From: Cyanobacterium stanieri PCC 7202 | Lineage (GTDB): Bacteria > Cyanobacteriota > Cyanobacteriia > Cyanobacteriales > Cyanobacteriaceae | Length of the DNA stretch: 64,000 nt | NCBI GenBank assembly: GCA_000317655.1 | Contig: CP003940.1 | Location: 1,612,001-1,676,000, forward strand | Direction of reading: 5' to 3' | Shown: positions 35,658 to 44,089 of the stretch, piece by piece | Numbering within the stretch: position 1 is the first letter of the stretch | How the letters are laid out: every line of letters starts with the position of its first letter | The notes under the pieces: model-generated | Told to the model about the DNA's origin: nothing | The model's input: the letters and a program-made list of their open reading frames with translations, nothing else | The model's database searches: none | Position numbers and translations under genes: made by a program

Positions 35658-36404
35658 TTAATTACTTCTGCCTGGAGGAATAAAACGAATTTCCATCCGT
35701 CTTCTAGTGTCATCCTGACTACGATTAACAGGTGCGAAACCCCCCGATGGTAAATATAACTGAGCACCTGAATATGCCCTAAATTGAATATCTCTAAATT
35801 CTCCTTGTCGCTGTAACTCTTGCACTACAGCTAACGCCCTCATCAAAGCTAAATCAGCATTGGAACCAGCGGTTAACTGTGTAACACTGATTTGATTTTT
35901 GGCTACTCGTTCAAGATTTTGATCTAAATTACCTGTAACATTACCCAAAACTTGTCCATCAGTATGTCCTATGACTTGGATAAAATCAATATCCTGTGAG
36001 TTAATAATTTGATTAATTTGTGGAGTAACAGTATTAGTAATATGGTTTCTTAATTCTGAGGTTAATTCGGCACTACCCGAGGGAAACTGAAAATTACCCG
36101 ATTTTTCGTCAATAATGATAGGGGAAGCATTATAAAGATTGTCGTTTTGCGCCCTTAATTCTCGATTTAGACTTGCTAACTGTTGATTTTCTTCTCTGAG
36201 ATTATTTAATTCTTCTAGCAATTTTGACATATTTTCCGTTCTGCTAATAAGTTCCAAATTTTCTTTATTGCCCTGCCATATTTGCATGGTTGCCAGAATG
36301 AGGAAAAAACTAAGGATCATAAAAGCATTAGACATTAAATCTGTAAATGCGTTAGTGATGTTTAAATCCTCTGTTTCATCTTGATTTCTTCTTTTTCTAT
36401 ACAT
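35658..36404 (-). CDS. MotB/ZorB-like stator protein with OmpA peptidoglycan-binding domain
   Basis: A 248-residue protein with a short cytoplasmic N-terminus, one membrane helix (about 23-43), a periplasmic coiled coil (about 50-95) and a C-terminal OmpA/MotB domain. Asp22 in AFTDLMSNAFMI, at the start of the helix, is placed like the ion-carrying Asp of MotB and ZorB. The OmpA domain keeps the peptidoglycan signature IGHTDG (145-150), LALMRALAVV and the terminal RRRMEIRF (234-241). It follows the MotA/TolQ-like gene by eight bases and is last of four genes, so the two should form one ion-driven complex anchored to the cell wall. What it drives is unknown. Confidence 0.85.
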   Translation of the reverse strand: MYRKRRNQDETEDLNITNAFTDLMSNAFMILSFFLILATMQIWQGNKENLELISRTENMSKLLEELNNLREENQQLASLNRELRAQNDNLYNASPIIIDEKSGNFQFPSGSAELTSELRNHITNTVTPQINQIINSQDIDFIQVIGHTDGQVLGNVTGNLDQNLERVAKNQISVTQLTAGSNADLALMRALAVVQELQRQGEFRDIQFRAYSGAQLYLPSGGFAPVNRSQDDTRRRMEIRFIPPGRSN

Positions 36405-36412
36405 AATTATTC

Positions 36413-38056
36413 TTAAGATCTAAATTTAACTTTTGGGGCTAATAAACGAAAAGAAATGCTTTTTTCTTCTAAGGTATTAAAAGTTTTTAGCTCTTCTCTT
36501 ATATCCCTTAAAATTTCGGTAAATAGGGCTAACTTATAGTTAATTTCTTGGATATTTTCTAAGTTACTGCTTGATATTTCATTATTACTACTAGATGGAT
36601 AATGATTTAAAATTTCTTTGTTTTTGACTTGCCAAGAGTCAAGATAAGATTCTAGTTTTCTAATTTCTTGAGTAATTTTTTGATCTAGTTGTAAAAACTG
36701 AGCTAAATTATCATTTAAACTACTAATATCTGATAAGGATTCAGGTAATTTATTAATAGTATTATCTATCAAATTTATTTTAGTTTCTAACAATTGGTTT
36801 AATTCTATAAATTGTTCTTTACTACTTACTAAAGTATCAGTTATTTCCCTTAATATGATGCTTAAATTTTCATCTTTTATACCATCAGTTAAGTTAGTAA
36901 ATCCTGTCAAAGTTTTACCCAGTTGCTCAACCAATATTCCTAATTCTAAATAAATATTTTCATTCAGGTTTTGTGTTAATTTATTTTGGAATACAAATTC
37001 TTGAACATTATCAGCAATATTTATCGTGGATTGATTAAACTTCTCTTGTACATTGAGCAAACTATGGGTTAAATCTCCTAAATTATCAGCAAATTTACTG
37101 TTTTCAATTTTTATGGCACTATCTTGAATTTTTGTCGCACTCAATTCTAATGCGTTAATACTATCCGTAAATTTTTGTAATAAAGTATCCATTTTATCTG
37201 TGGATTCTTTAAAAATATTTGCTCCGTTATTAAGGGTACTAGATGAACCTAATAAGTTTTGATAAACATCTACACTTAATTCATGACTTCTTTTATTTTG
37301 TTCTATTAGTTGATCTGTTGCTTGTTTAAATGTTCTTTCTAAAACTTGTCCCACATTTTCATGAAATCGAAGTAAAAAATCTTCCTGCTGTTTAACCATT
37401 CTATTCACGGCTTTATCAAGTCTAGTTTCTCCTTGTTGACTTAGTTGATGGTGATTATCAAAATAATTTTCTAAGTTATTTATCAAAGCTCTTTTTTCGA
37501 GACTTACATTCCAAAAAATATTAACTACTATCAATAATGAACTAAAAAATAAAGCAGATAAACTACTAACAAAAGCAATACTCATGCTTTCTAAGGGTAT
37601 CTGTAGTTGATCAAGAAGATTATTTATATCTTGACCAGAATTACCACCAATAACATCGTAAATGCTACCTAAATTAAGGGTAATGCCAATAAAAGTACCC
37701 AATAAACCAAAACCTAGCAGTAAATTGGGTAAAACTTTTGTTATGTATTCTGCTTGATCACAACGTACTTTTTTGCCTAAAAAGATAAAGGTTTGCTCAT
37801 AAAATAAACCATCAATTAAAGCAATGGTATTAACATTTTCTAATTTGTTATTGAGTCGTTCAAACTTTTCTCTTAAGTGTTTATTAAAGGGAGTTTCTTT
37901 TTCCATTCTGATGGTTGCATATAAATCATTAGTATTTTTTTTGAGATTAACTAAATGATTGTGTAGTTTAATGCGTAAACCAAGGGTTAGTATGGCTGGA
38001 ATAATAATGAAAATAACTATACTTACCCATAAATATAGTGGTAATGTTTGTAACAT
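36413..38056 (-). CDS. MotA/TolQ/ExbB-type channel protein with long coiled-coil tail (ZorA-like)
   Basis: A 547-residue protein. An N-terminal helix (about 7-28) and two later helices (about 108-130 and 158-182) flank the family core; GLLGTFIGITLNL (117-129) is the MotA/TolQ/ExbB signature in the helix that lines the channel. After the last helix comes a cytoplasmic region of about 360 residues, almost entirely helical with heptad-like Leu/Ile and Asn/Gln-rich spacing. A tail of that size is absent from ExbB and TolQ and recalls ZorA. Partner is the MotB-like gene eight bases downstream. The tubulin-like GTPase gene is 68 bases upstream. Family assignment is firm, function inferred. Confidence 0.85.
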   Translation of the reverse strand: MLQTLPLYLWVSIVIFIIIPAILTLGLRIKLHNHLVNLKKNTNDLYATIRMEKETPFNKHLREKFERLNNKLENVNTIALIDGLFYEQTFIFLGKKVRCDQAEYITKVLPNLLLGFGLLGTFIGITLNLGSIYDVIGGNSGQDINNLLDQLQIPLESMSIAFVSSLSALFFSSLLIVVNIFWNVSLEKRALINNLENYFDNHHQLSQQGETRLDKAVNRMVKQQEDFLLRFHENVGQVLERTFKQATDQLIEQNKRSHELSVDVYQNLLGSSSTLNNGANIFKESTDKMDTLLQKFTDSINALELSATKIQDSAIKIENSKFADNLGDLTHSLLNVQEKFNQSTINIADNVQEFVFQNKLTQNLNENIYLELGILVEQLGKTLTGFTNLTDGIKDENLSIILREITDTLVSSKEQFIELNQLLETKINLIDNTINKLPESLSDISSLNDNLAQFLQLDQKITQEIRKLESYLDSWQVKNKEILNHYPSSSNNEISSSNLENIQEINYKLALFTEILRDIREELKTFNTLEEKSISFRLLAPKVKFRS

Positions 38057-38124
38057 TGATTATTTGTTTTGAAATAAATATGTAACGATTGTGGTAATGA
38101 TTTTGATTAAGAATATGGTAAAAA

Positions 38125-41100
38125 TTAGGTTGTTTCTACATCAATAATATCCTCATCATTATCATTATTTGTAATGTTACTTGATGAATAATTTATATTT
38201 TCAAAGAATGCTTTAAATTCTTTATAAATTTTAGCTAAAATTCCATCAGATGTAGGGGAAGAATTATCTCCCATTAATAAGTCTTTTTGATTGAAATTAT
38301 CATCATAATCGGTTAATTGATTGACTTTTGCCACAAAAGATTTAAAATTATTTTCGTAAATTTGCCAGAGAGATGGATTATTGCTGATGTCTTCTATTAA
38401 TTTTTCTTTGTTCTGTTTTAAACTTTGATATAGGAAGGGCTTTTGCCAAATTTCTTCCAAGGCTTCTGCCCAAATAGGGCTTAATGATATATCCTGATGA
38501 TGGTTAAAAATATCATCATATTTTTGGATGACAATGGCTGTTTCATCTTGATTTTCTGTAAACATACCGTTATGTTTTGGAACTGAAACGGTTTTGGTAA
38601 TGACTCCGAAGGCTAAGCAAGTATAGAAAACATTTTGTAACTCCCTCATTTCTTTTTCTGGGGGCGGAATTATATCTAAAAAGTTTTTGGTGTAATCATT
38701 ATGTAAATAAAAGGATTTTTTTTGGGCTTCGTATTGTTTTCGTAAATCTTCGATACCGTTAATAATTCTGAGGGGAAAACCACCTATTTCTTGGAGGAAA
38801 ATAATTTCATTTTTGGACTGAATTGATAATAGTTTATCTGCACTGACACCTATTTTATCTAGTAATATATTTTTGAAATTTTGATTTTCTGGTTCGTCTG
38901 TTTGTCTAAAAGCTATGGTTTCTTGGGTTAGGGGTGCTGTGGGAAAATTAACGAGATAAGGATCATTTATATTGAGAGGTAATAACCATTCTGCTTCTTG
39001 GCGTATTTGTTGTAATCTTGTTTGTGCGTTCGTGAAAGGATATTTATCCATAAATCGACTGACAACAGATTTTGTTAAGTCAATGGTTTTTGAGCTAAAT
39101 GTAATTTCTACGGTGGAGGTAATAACTTGATTTAATTCTTCTTTACTGATAATTCTTTCGCTGGTGAAAAAGTGCGATATGGATTGAGAAATAATGGTTT
39201 TTTGGGTTATGGATTTGGTGGTTTCTATGAGTAGGTTATATTTTTCTAGTTCGGGTAATAAAAACTGATAATAGTAATGGTTATCTTCAATACTGAAAAT
39301 GGCTTCTCCGTTAATTTCTTGGGAGTTAATTTGGGTTAGTTGTTCTTCTCTTCTTCGATAGAAACTATTTAAGTCATCTAGGAGGTTGTAAAAGCTATTG
39401 ATTTTGGCTCTTAAATCTTGTACTTGTCGCAGAAGATGGTTAACAATGTTAATACTTTCGTCTAGTAATGCGAGGTCAAAGTTACGAATAATTAGATTAT
39501 AAAGACGGAGAATTTCCTGACGAGATTCATCTTTAAATTTCTCCATTTTCGCTTTGTTAGAAAGAAATCCTAATCCTAAACAGCCCATTTTTTCTGTTTC
39601 GATGGATTGTAAATCTTCGACGATACTTTTGGTTTCTTTTTCTATTATTTCTAAGGTAATTATGAATTGAGAGTTTTGTTTTTCTTCTTGTAATTCTCTG
39701 AGACACTCGTTTAATTTTGTTACCATGGCTTCTAACCATGAACGAGCATTTTCGATGGAAAAGTTGTTATTAAATGGATCCAATAATTCTTCTAGGTGAG
39801 AATTAATATCTGATTTAAGTTGTCTTGTGATACCTACACTATTTTCTTTGATGATGGTTAACCATTTTCCTCTAATCTTTTCGGTTTCTCCTGTTTGAAT
39901 GTCTTTAAATTCTCCTTTGACTTCTTGCCATAGTTTACTGGTAAATTGTTGTCTTTCCTCTGGGGTGCGATATGATTCGACTTCATTCATCAGTCGATTT
40001 TGCCATCTTTTAACTTTTTGCTTGAAGGTTTGGTTATTTTCGAGGCTAATTTCTTCTAGTTTGGTGGAGAAAATTTGATAGTCTTGTTCGTTTCTGGTTT
40101 TCCATTGGAGTAAAAATGTTTTAAGTAAGTCTTCGGCGTAAATTACTTTTTCTTCGCCTCTTAACCAAAAGGAAATTACGTTTTGTCTTAATTTATTGAG
40201 GCAGTTAGCAATAATTAAGTCTCGGGGAAAATATATTTTGGCTAAACCAAAGGTAATATATCTTTGAACGTTGGGGCGAGAGTGGCGATCGCACAGTTCC
40301 ATTGCTTGACGATTATTGTCTCTGATGCCTTTAAATCTGTTACTGATGGAGTTTTCTTCGGCAAATTCAGCAAAGATACGATGGGCAATGAGATAGGATA
40401 AATTTTCTTTGTTGGGTATTTTGTGACCGTTAAAAGTGCGATCGCCCATAAGATAACAAAAATCAAAAGGGGAACGAGGTTCATTGACGGAAAAAATCCC
40501 TTGAGCGTCATAATCACACTTAAATCTATTTTTTTCAGAACTATAATAATCTAATTCCTTGAGCGCCGCATAGGTATTGGCTTGACAGATATTATTATTA
40601 CCATATAATTCAGGGGCGATGACAAAATAACCAATGAAATCTGTTCCTGCTTGATGCTGATACATTCTTCTTAGGGTATAAGCCATATCAATAAACGTAC
40701 CGCTTCCCGTTCCACCGCAAAGAGAACCGACTACAATGATATTTAACCCTTGCTCTACGGCAATATTTTTTCTCATCAAAGTTTCTGCATGTCCGTTGGT
40801 GCGGTTGTCAGCGTTTTCAATGCTTTGTCGAATGTCTTTATGATTATGAAAAAATCCTAATCGCCCAATAGAACGAACTGCACCAGCTCCATTTTCGATA
40901 GATTGTAAATTTTTCAACAGTTTCGGGTGAAACCATTGAGCAATATGATCATAAGGGGATGATTCTTGATTGTTGTGCGTCAGATGTTGACTTAATTGGT
41001 TGATGTCCTGCTTATTCATTGTCGCCGTAACCACTTCAGAGGGTTTTAACAACAGATTTTCTCCCCTATGGCTATCACCGCTTTTTAACCCGGTGGTTGT

Positions 41101-41265
41101 ATGTTCGTATTGATTAGTGTCAATGTGGAGAAAGGTAACAATGGGTAAATTTTCTAGTTTCTCGTGGCGATCAACGATTAAACGTCTAATTTGCATTAAA
41201 ATTTCTTTTCCCGTACCACCCAAACCGATACAGATAGTACGTTTTATGTTTTGAATTTCTGGCAT
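38125..41265 (-). CDS. Large tubulin-like GTPase
   Basis: A 1046-residue protein of the bacterial tubulin-like (Tubulin_2) type. The N-terminal third has a FtsZ/tubulin GTP-binding fold: IGLGGTGKE (13-21) at the first phosphate loop and the signature CGGTGSGTFIDMAY (183-196), equivalent to GGGTGSG of tubulin and FtsZ. GAGAVRSIGRLGF (126-138) is another probable nucleotide-side loop. Residues about 370-800 are long charged helices, then mixed alpha/beta sequence and a disordered acidic tail ending DDEDIIDVETT. No membrane segment is seen, so it is cytoplasmic. It is encoded between a vWA membrane protein and an ion-driven motor pair. Whether it polymerises is unknown. Confidence 0.83.
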   Translation of the reverse strand: MPEIQNIKRTICIGLGGTGKEILMQIRRLIVDRHEKLENLPIVTFLHIDTNQYEHTTTGLKSGDSHRGENLLLKPSEVVTATMNKQDINQLSQHLTHNNQESSPYDHIAQWFHPKLLKNLQSIENGAGAVRSIGRLGFFHNHKDIRQSIENADNRTNGHAETLMRKNIAVEQGLNIIVVGSLCGGTGSGTFIDMAYTLRRMYQHQAGTDFIGYFVIAPELYGNNNICQANTYAALKELDYYSSEKNRFKCDYDAQGIFSVNEPRSPFDFCYLMGDRTFNGHKIPNKENLSYLIAHRIFAEFAEENSISNRFKGIRDNNRQAMELCDRHSRPNVQRYITFGLAKIYFPRDLIIANCLNKLRQNVISFWLRGEEKVIYAEDLLKTFLLQWKTRNEQDYQIFSTKLEEISLENNQTFKQKVKRWQNRLMNEVESYRTPEERQQFTSKLWQEVKGEFKDIQTGETEKIRGKWLTIIKENSVGITRQLKSDINSHLEELLDPFNNNFSIENARSWLEAMVTKLNECLRELQEEKQNSQFIITLEIIEKETKSIVEDLQSIETEKMGCLGLGFLSNKAKMEKFKDESRQEILRLYNLIIRNFDLALLDESINIVNHLLRQVQDLRAKINSFYNLLDDLNSFYRRREEQLTQINSQEINGEAIFSIEDNHYYYQFLLPELEKYNLLIETTKSITQKTIISQSISHFFTSERIISKEELNQVITSTVEITFSSKTIDLTKSVVSRFMDKYPFTNAQTRLQQIRQEAEWLLPLNINDPYLVNFPTAPLTQETIAFRQTDEPENQNFKNILLDKIGVSADKLLSIQSKNEIIFLQEIGGFPLRIINGIEDLRKQYEAQKKSFYLHNDYTKNFLDIIPPPEKEMRELQNVFYTCLAFGVITKTVSVPKHNGMFTENQDETAIVIQKYDDIFNHHQDISLSPIWAEALEEIWQKPFLYQSLKQNKEKLIEDISNNPSLWQIYENNFKSFVAKVNQLTDYDDNFNQKDLLMGDNSSPTSDGILAKIYKEFKAFFENINYSSSNITNNDNDEDIIDVETT

Positions 41266-41380
41266 AACAACAAAGAGAGATAAAGCGAATAATTAATGAT
41301 CAGTAACAATCAAACTAACGATTGAGATAAAAATCTAATTTCTTGACTGGGCGATCTGCAATAGTTAAGCTAATTTAATT

Positions 41381-42511
41381 CTAATTACTTATTTTGATAT
41401 TAATACTTAAATCTTGTTTTTCATCAGGAAGATTTAAAAATATTGACTGATTTCGTTTCATGGGCAAAACTATTTTTTCAGTTATTTGTCGATGGCGATA
41501 TTCGAGGGGTAAGCTATGGGCTTGAGGTTGGATGATTAATTGTGTGCCTTTTCTTTTCAAATATCCCCTAATTTCTCCCCCTGCACATTGTATATCTTCT
41601 CCAATGGATAGGGTTTGATTATTTTTGAGGTAAATAATCTGGCTATTATATTCATCATTATCTAATGTAATTTCTAATTTCCAGATATTTTTTACCGCCA
41701 GATAATATTTGGCACCGTAGGTAGTGGTACCTATAACCCCACATAAACCTAACAAAATAATGCTAAAAGGTAGCCATAGCTGATTAAAAAGATAAGGATT
41801 AACTAAACAGGTTTGCCTACCACCCGGTGCTGGGGTACAAAATTCTTGGACTGTGGGGGCAATATCCACCACAGTTAACTGATAGTTGCCGATGGTGCGA
41901 CTGTTAGTGGTGAGGGGAAGATTGTCTAACCAGTTTTGACGATCAATACTTACGGTGGTGGTAGCATCACGATAAGGACTATGGGCGGGGGTTTCTATCC
42001 ACACATCGGAGGTTATACCTGGCTCAGTTTTTAATGGGGCATCAGTTAGCCACACCACTGATTGATGCTTGATGGCTTCTCTTTCACAAAGTCGATTTTG
42101 GTTAACTTGAGCCAGATTTTGATAGATGAAATGTTCTGCTTTTTGTATGTCGGTATTGCTTTCGTTTAAGTCAGCTTGAAGGGGTATTCTGTTTAAGATG
42201 GCTTCGATGCTTTCTTGACGATTACGAACTTTGATGGCTTCGGAAACAGTTAAGGGGTTGTTATCGTTTCCAGGGTTTACTTCAGAGGAAAAAGGTACTA
42301 TATAAACGGTGTCACCTGATTGAAGGCTATCGTCAACAATTTGCCTAAGACGTAATCTCCCTTCGTCGTCTAAACTGACGCTTTCGGTTAAGTCGATGGC
42401 AAAAACTACATCTCTGCCTCGAAACCATGAAACGATTTCTAAGCCTCTTATTTGCCATGGTGTGAGGGTTTCACCGACGGTAATTTGGGAGCAATTATCT
42501 ATTACTGACAT
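41381..42511 (-). CDS. vWA-domain membrane protein
   Basis: A 376-residue protein. The N-terminal vWA domain has a complete metal-ion-dependent adhesion site: DLTES (D40, T42, S44), T120 in SNTDIQKAE and D157 in VVWLTDAP. One membrane helix lies at about 247-266, followed by a basic segment and a beta-rich domain to the C-terminus. Two cysteines (EFCTPAPGGRQTC) stand just before the helix. No signal peptide is visible, yet the positive charge after the helix favours the C-terminus inside, so topology is unresolved. I start at the ATG at 42511; an upstream TTG would translate repeat DNA. It is the first of four genes, with a candidate promoter at 42580. Confidence 0.8.
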   Translation of the reverse strand: MSVIDNCSQITVGETLTPWQIRGLEIVSWFRGRDVVFAIDLTESVSLDDEGRLRLRQIVDDSLQSGDTVYIVPFSSEVNPGNDNNPLTVSEAIKVRNRQESIEAILNRIPLQADLNESNTDIQKAEHFIYQNLAQVNQNRLCEREAIKHQSVVWLTDAPLKTEPGITSDVWIETPAHSPYRDATTTVSIDRQNWLDNLPLTTNSRTIGNYQLTVVDIAPTVQEFCTPAPGGRQTCLVNPYLFNQLWLPFSIILLGLCGVIGTTTYGAKYYLAVKNIWKLEITLDNDEYNSQIIYLKNNQTLSIGEDIQCAGGEIRGYLKRKGTQLIIQPQAHSLPLEYRHRQITEKIVLPMKRNQSIFLNLPDEKQDLSINIKISN

Positions 42512-42579
42512 GGGGAATGGAAAATACGGAATGGGCAATGGTGATAATATTTTGAAATCTCAATTTTTAATGTCATTTC

Positions 42580-42585
42580 ATTATA
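42580..42585 (-). promoter_or_regulatory. Candidate -10 box of the vWA/tubulin/motor operon
   Basis: TATAAT on the minus strand, 69 bases before the vWA ATG and just past the stop of the amidohydrolase gene. There is no good -35 hexamer, so it would be an activator-dependent or type-2 promoter. A GGGCAATGG repeat fragment lies between it and the start codon. Confidence 0.35.
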
Positions 42586-42606
42586 TTCCACCCTCTAAAT
42601 GCTAAT

Positions 42607-43893
42607 TTAATTTACTTCAATAAATGGATCTAATTCTTCATAATCAGGCAGTTGAGCATCTACTATTTTACCATTTCTGATTAAGCTGCGATCGCACTGA
42701 TTTCGTGACAATAGCTCACTAAAATAACGACCTTTAAAAAGGATTAAATCTGCGGTACTTCCTACGCCTATTTTGCCGAGGTGAGGTAATTTGATCATTT
42801 TTGCTGGAGTTTTGGTTACAGAGGTGATCCAGTCGCCATAAGGGGTGTCTAGGTGAGCAATGCGCACGGACTGGGTAAATACTTCTAACATATCATGGTC
42901 GCCAAAACCATAAAAAGGATCTCGACAATTATCACTGGCAAAAGCCACGTCAACCCCCGCCTGTTTCAATTCTTTTACCCTTGTCACCCCACGCCAAAAG
43001 GGGGTAGTGTCTTCCTGTCTATCTTGCAAATAGAGGTTACACATGGGCAAACTAACGATACTTATATTAGCTTCTTTTACTAACTCGATGGTTTTTTTGA
43101 CCACTTCTGGGGGTTGTACTGCTAAACTGCAACAATGCCCACAGATTATGTTACCTTGATAATTCATTTTAATAGCAGTTTCGGCTATTTTTTGTAAGCA
43201 AATGGAATCAATTTCATTATTTTCGTCGGCATGAAAATCTAAGTCTAAATTGCGCTCGATGGCGAGTTGAAATACTTTTTCGATCTGTTGATCTATATCT
43301 TTATTCATATAGGCAACTCCCCCCAAAATACCTTCTTTTTCTGCCATTTTATTGGCTAATCTTGCTCCATCAGGGGTGAGAAAATAATCTAAACTAACGA
43401 GGGATACTGCTTGAATAGTTAGTTTATTTTGCCATTCTTTTTGTAGTTGTTTCCAAATATCGACACTGATAAAATCATCATAACTATAACAGTCTAAATG
43501 GGTTCTAAGGGCGATCGCACCGTGAGCATAACTACATTTTAAACCAAAATTCATCCTCTGATAAATTTCTTCTTCTGTCCAATATTGAGCATCACTTCTC
43601 GCCATTTTTAAAGCCGTTTCAAAATCACCTTTTAAATTAGGAGAACGTTGATAAATATGTCCTTTATCTAAATGAGTATGAATATCCACAAAACAAGGTA
43701 AAACAATACCTTTTTTTAAATCTTTACCCTCAGTTTTATCACTAGCTCGAATAATTTGTTTAATCTTTTCCCCTTCAATTTCAATATCACAAAGCACTAA
43801 ACCTTCTCGTGTTTGTTGCTCAAATTTAACTGTATTATTTTCAATTAAATCTAAAGGAATATGAGCATTTTTTAACCAATATTTATTATTCAT
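42607..43893 (-). CDS. Cytosine deaminase-like amidohydrolase
   Basis: A 428-residue metal-dependent hydrolase of the amidohydrolase superfamily. The metal ligands are visible in order: FVDIHTHLDKGH (HxH), DFHADEN, GHCCSL and the catalytic Asp in FASDNCRDPFYGFGDHD. This pattern matches CodA, which deaminates cytosine to uracil, but related enzymes act on other heterocycles, so the substrate is inferred. The start is the ATG at 43893 (MNNKYWLKNA); the open frame upstream to 43959 is dispersed-repeat DNA. No transporter or pyrimidine gene is adjacent. Confidence 0.85.
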   Translation of the reverse strand: MNNKYWLKNAHIPLDLIENNTVKFEQQTREGLVLCDIEIEGEKIKQIIRASDKTEGKDLKKGIVLPCFVDIHTHLDKGHIYQRSPNLKGDFETALKMARSDAQYWTEEEIYQRMNFGLKCSYAHGAIALRTHLDCYSYDDFISVDIWKQLQKEWQNKLTIQAVSLVSLDYFLTPDGARLANKMAEKEGILGGVAYMNKDIDQQIEKVFQLAIERNLDLDFHADENNEIDSICLQKIAETAIKMNYQGNIICGHCCSLAVQPPEVVKKTIELVKEANISIVSLPMCNLYLQDRQEDTTPFWRGVTRVKELKQAGVDVAFASDNCRDPFYGFGDHDMLEVFTQSVRIAHLDTPYGDWITSVTKTPAKMIKLPHLGKIGVGSTADLILFKGRYFSELLSRNQCDRSLIRNGKIVDAQLPDYEELDPFIEVN

Positions 43894-43914
43894 TTTTTTA
43901 TCATAATAGTAATT

Positions 43915-43942
43915 AAAGTCCCCCAGAATTGGGGGATTTAGG
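43915..43942. repeat. AAAGTCCCCC...GGGGGATTTA hairpin module
   Basis: CCCCC-AGAATT-GGGGG (43920-43935) flanked by AAAGT and ATTTAGGG. It is the inverted form of the copy at 8216-8248. It lies just upstream of the amidohydrolase gene and is followed by CTCCCCTTTCAAGGG (43969-43983), which also occurs at 33489. Confidence 0.75.
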
Positions 43943-43983
43943 GAGCTGGGGCTTATCATTCAATTTTCTCTCCCCTTTCAAGG

Positions 43984-44085
43984 GCAGGGGTGATTCATTC
44001 TAAAATTTTCTAATTAGGGGAGGGAACTGGGAATAGGGAACAGTTTTTAATGGTTCATGGTTATAAATTGATCATCTAAACTACT
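43984..44085. repeat. One-ended copy of the GCAGGGGTGATTCA element
   Basis: GCAGGGGTGATTCATTC (43984-44000) begins a copy of the 22359-22562 element, matching it through AATAGGGAACAGTTTT and TGGTTATAAATT before diverging at the TrpD2 stop codon (44090). The right terminal repeat is missing, so this copy appears truncated. Confidence 0.75.
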
Positions 44086-44089
44086 ATCT

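Noticed and set aside
35658-42511. Calling the four-gene block a Zorya system
   Set aside because: Only the motor pair resembles ZorA/ZorB. No ZorC, ZorD or ZorE-like helicase or nuclease gene is present, and the tubulin-like and vWA genes are not Zorya components I know of.
43894-43959. N-terminal extension of the amidohydrolase
   Set aside because: The sequence is dispersed-repeat DNA (CCCCCAGAATTGGGGG) and the family start is at 43893.
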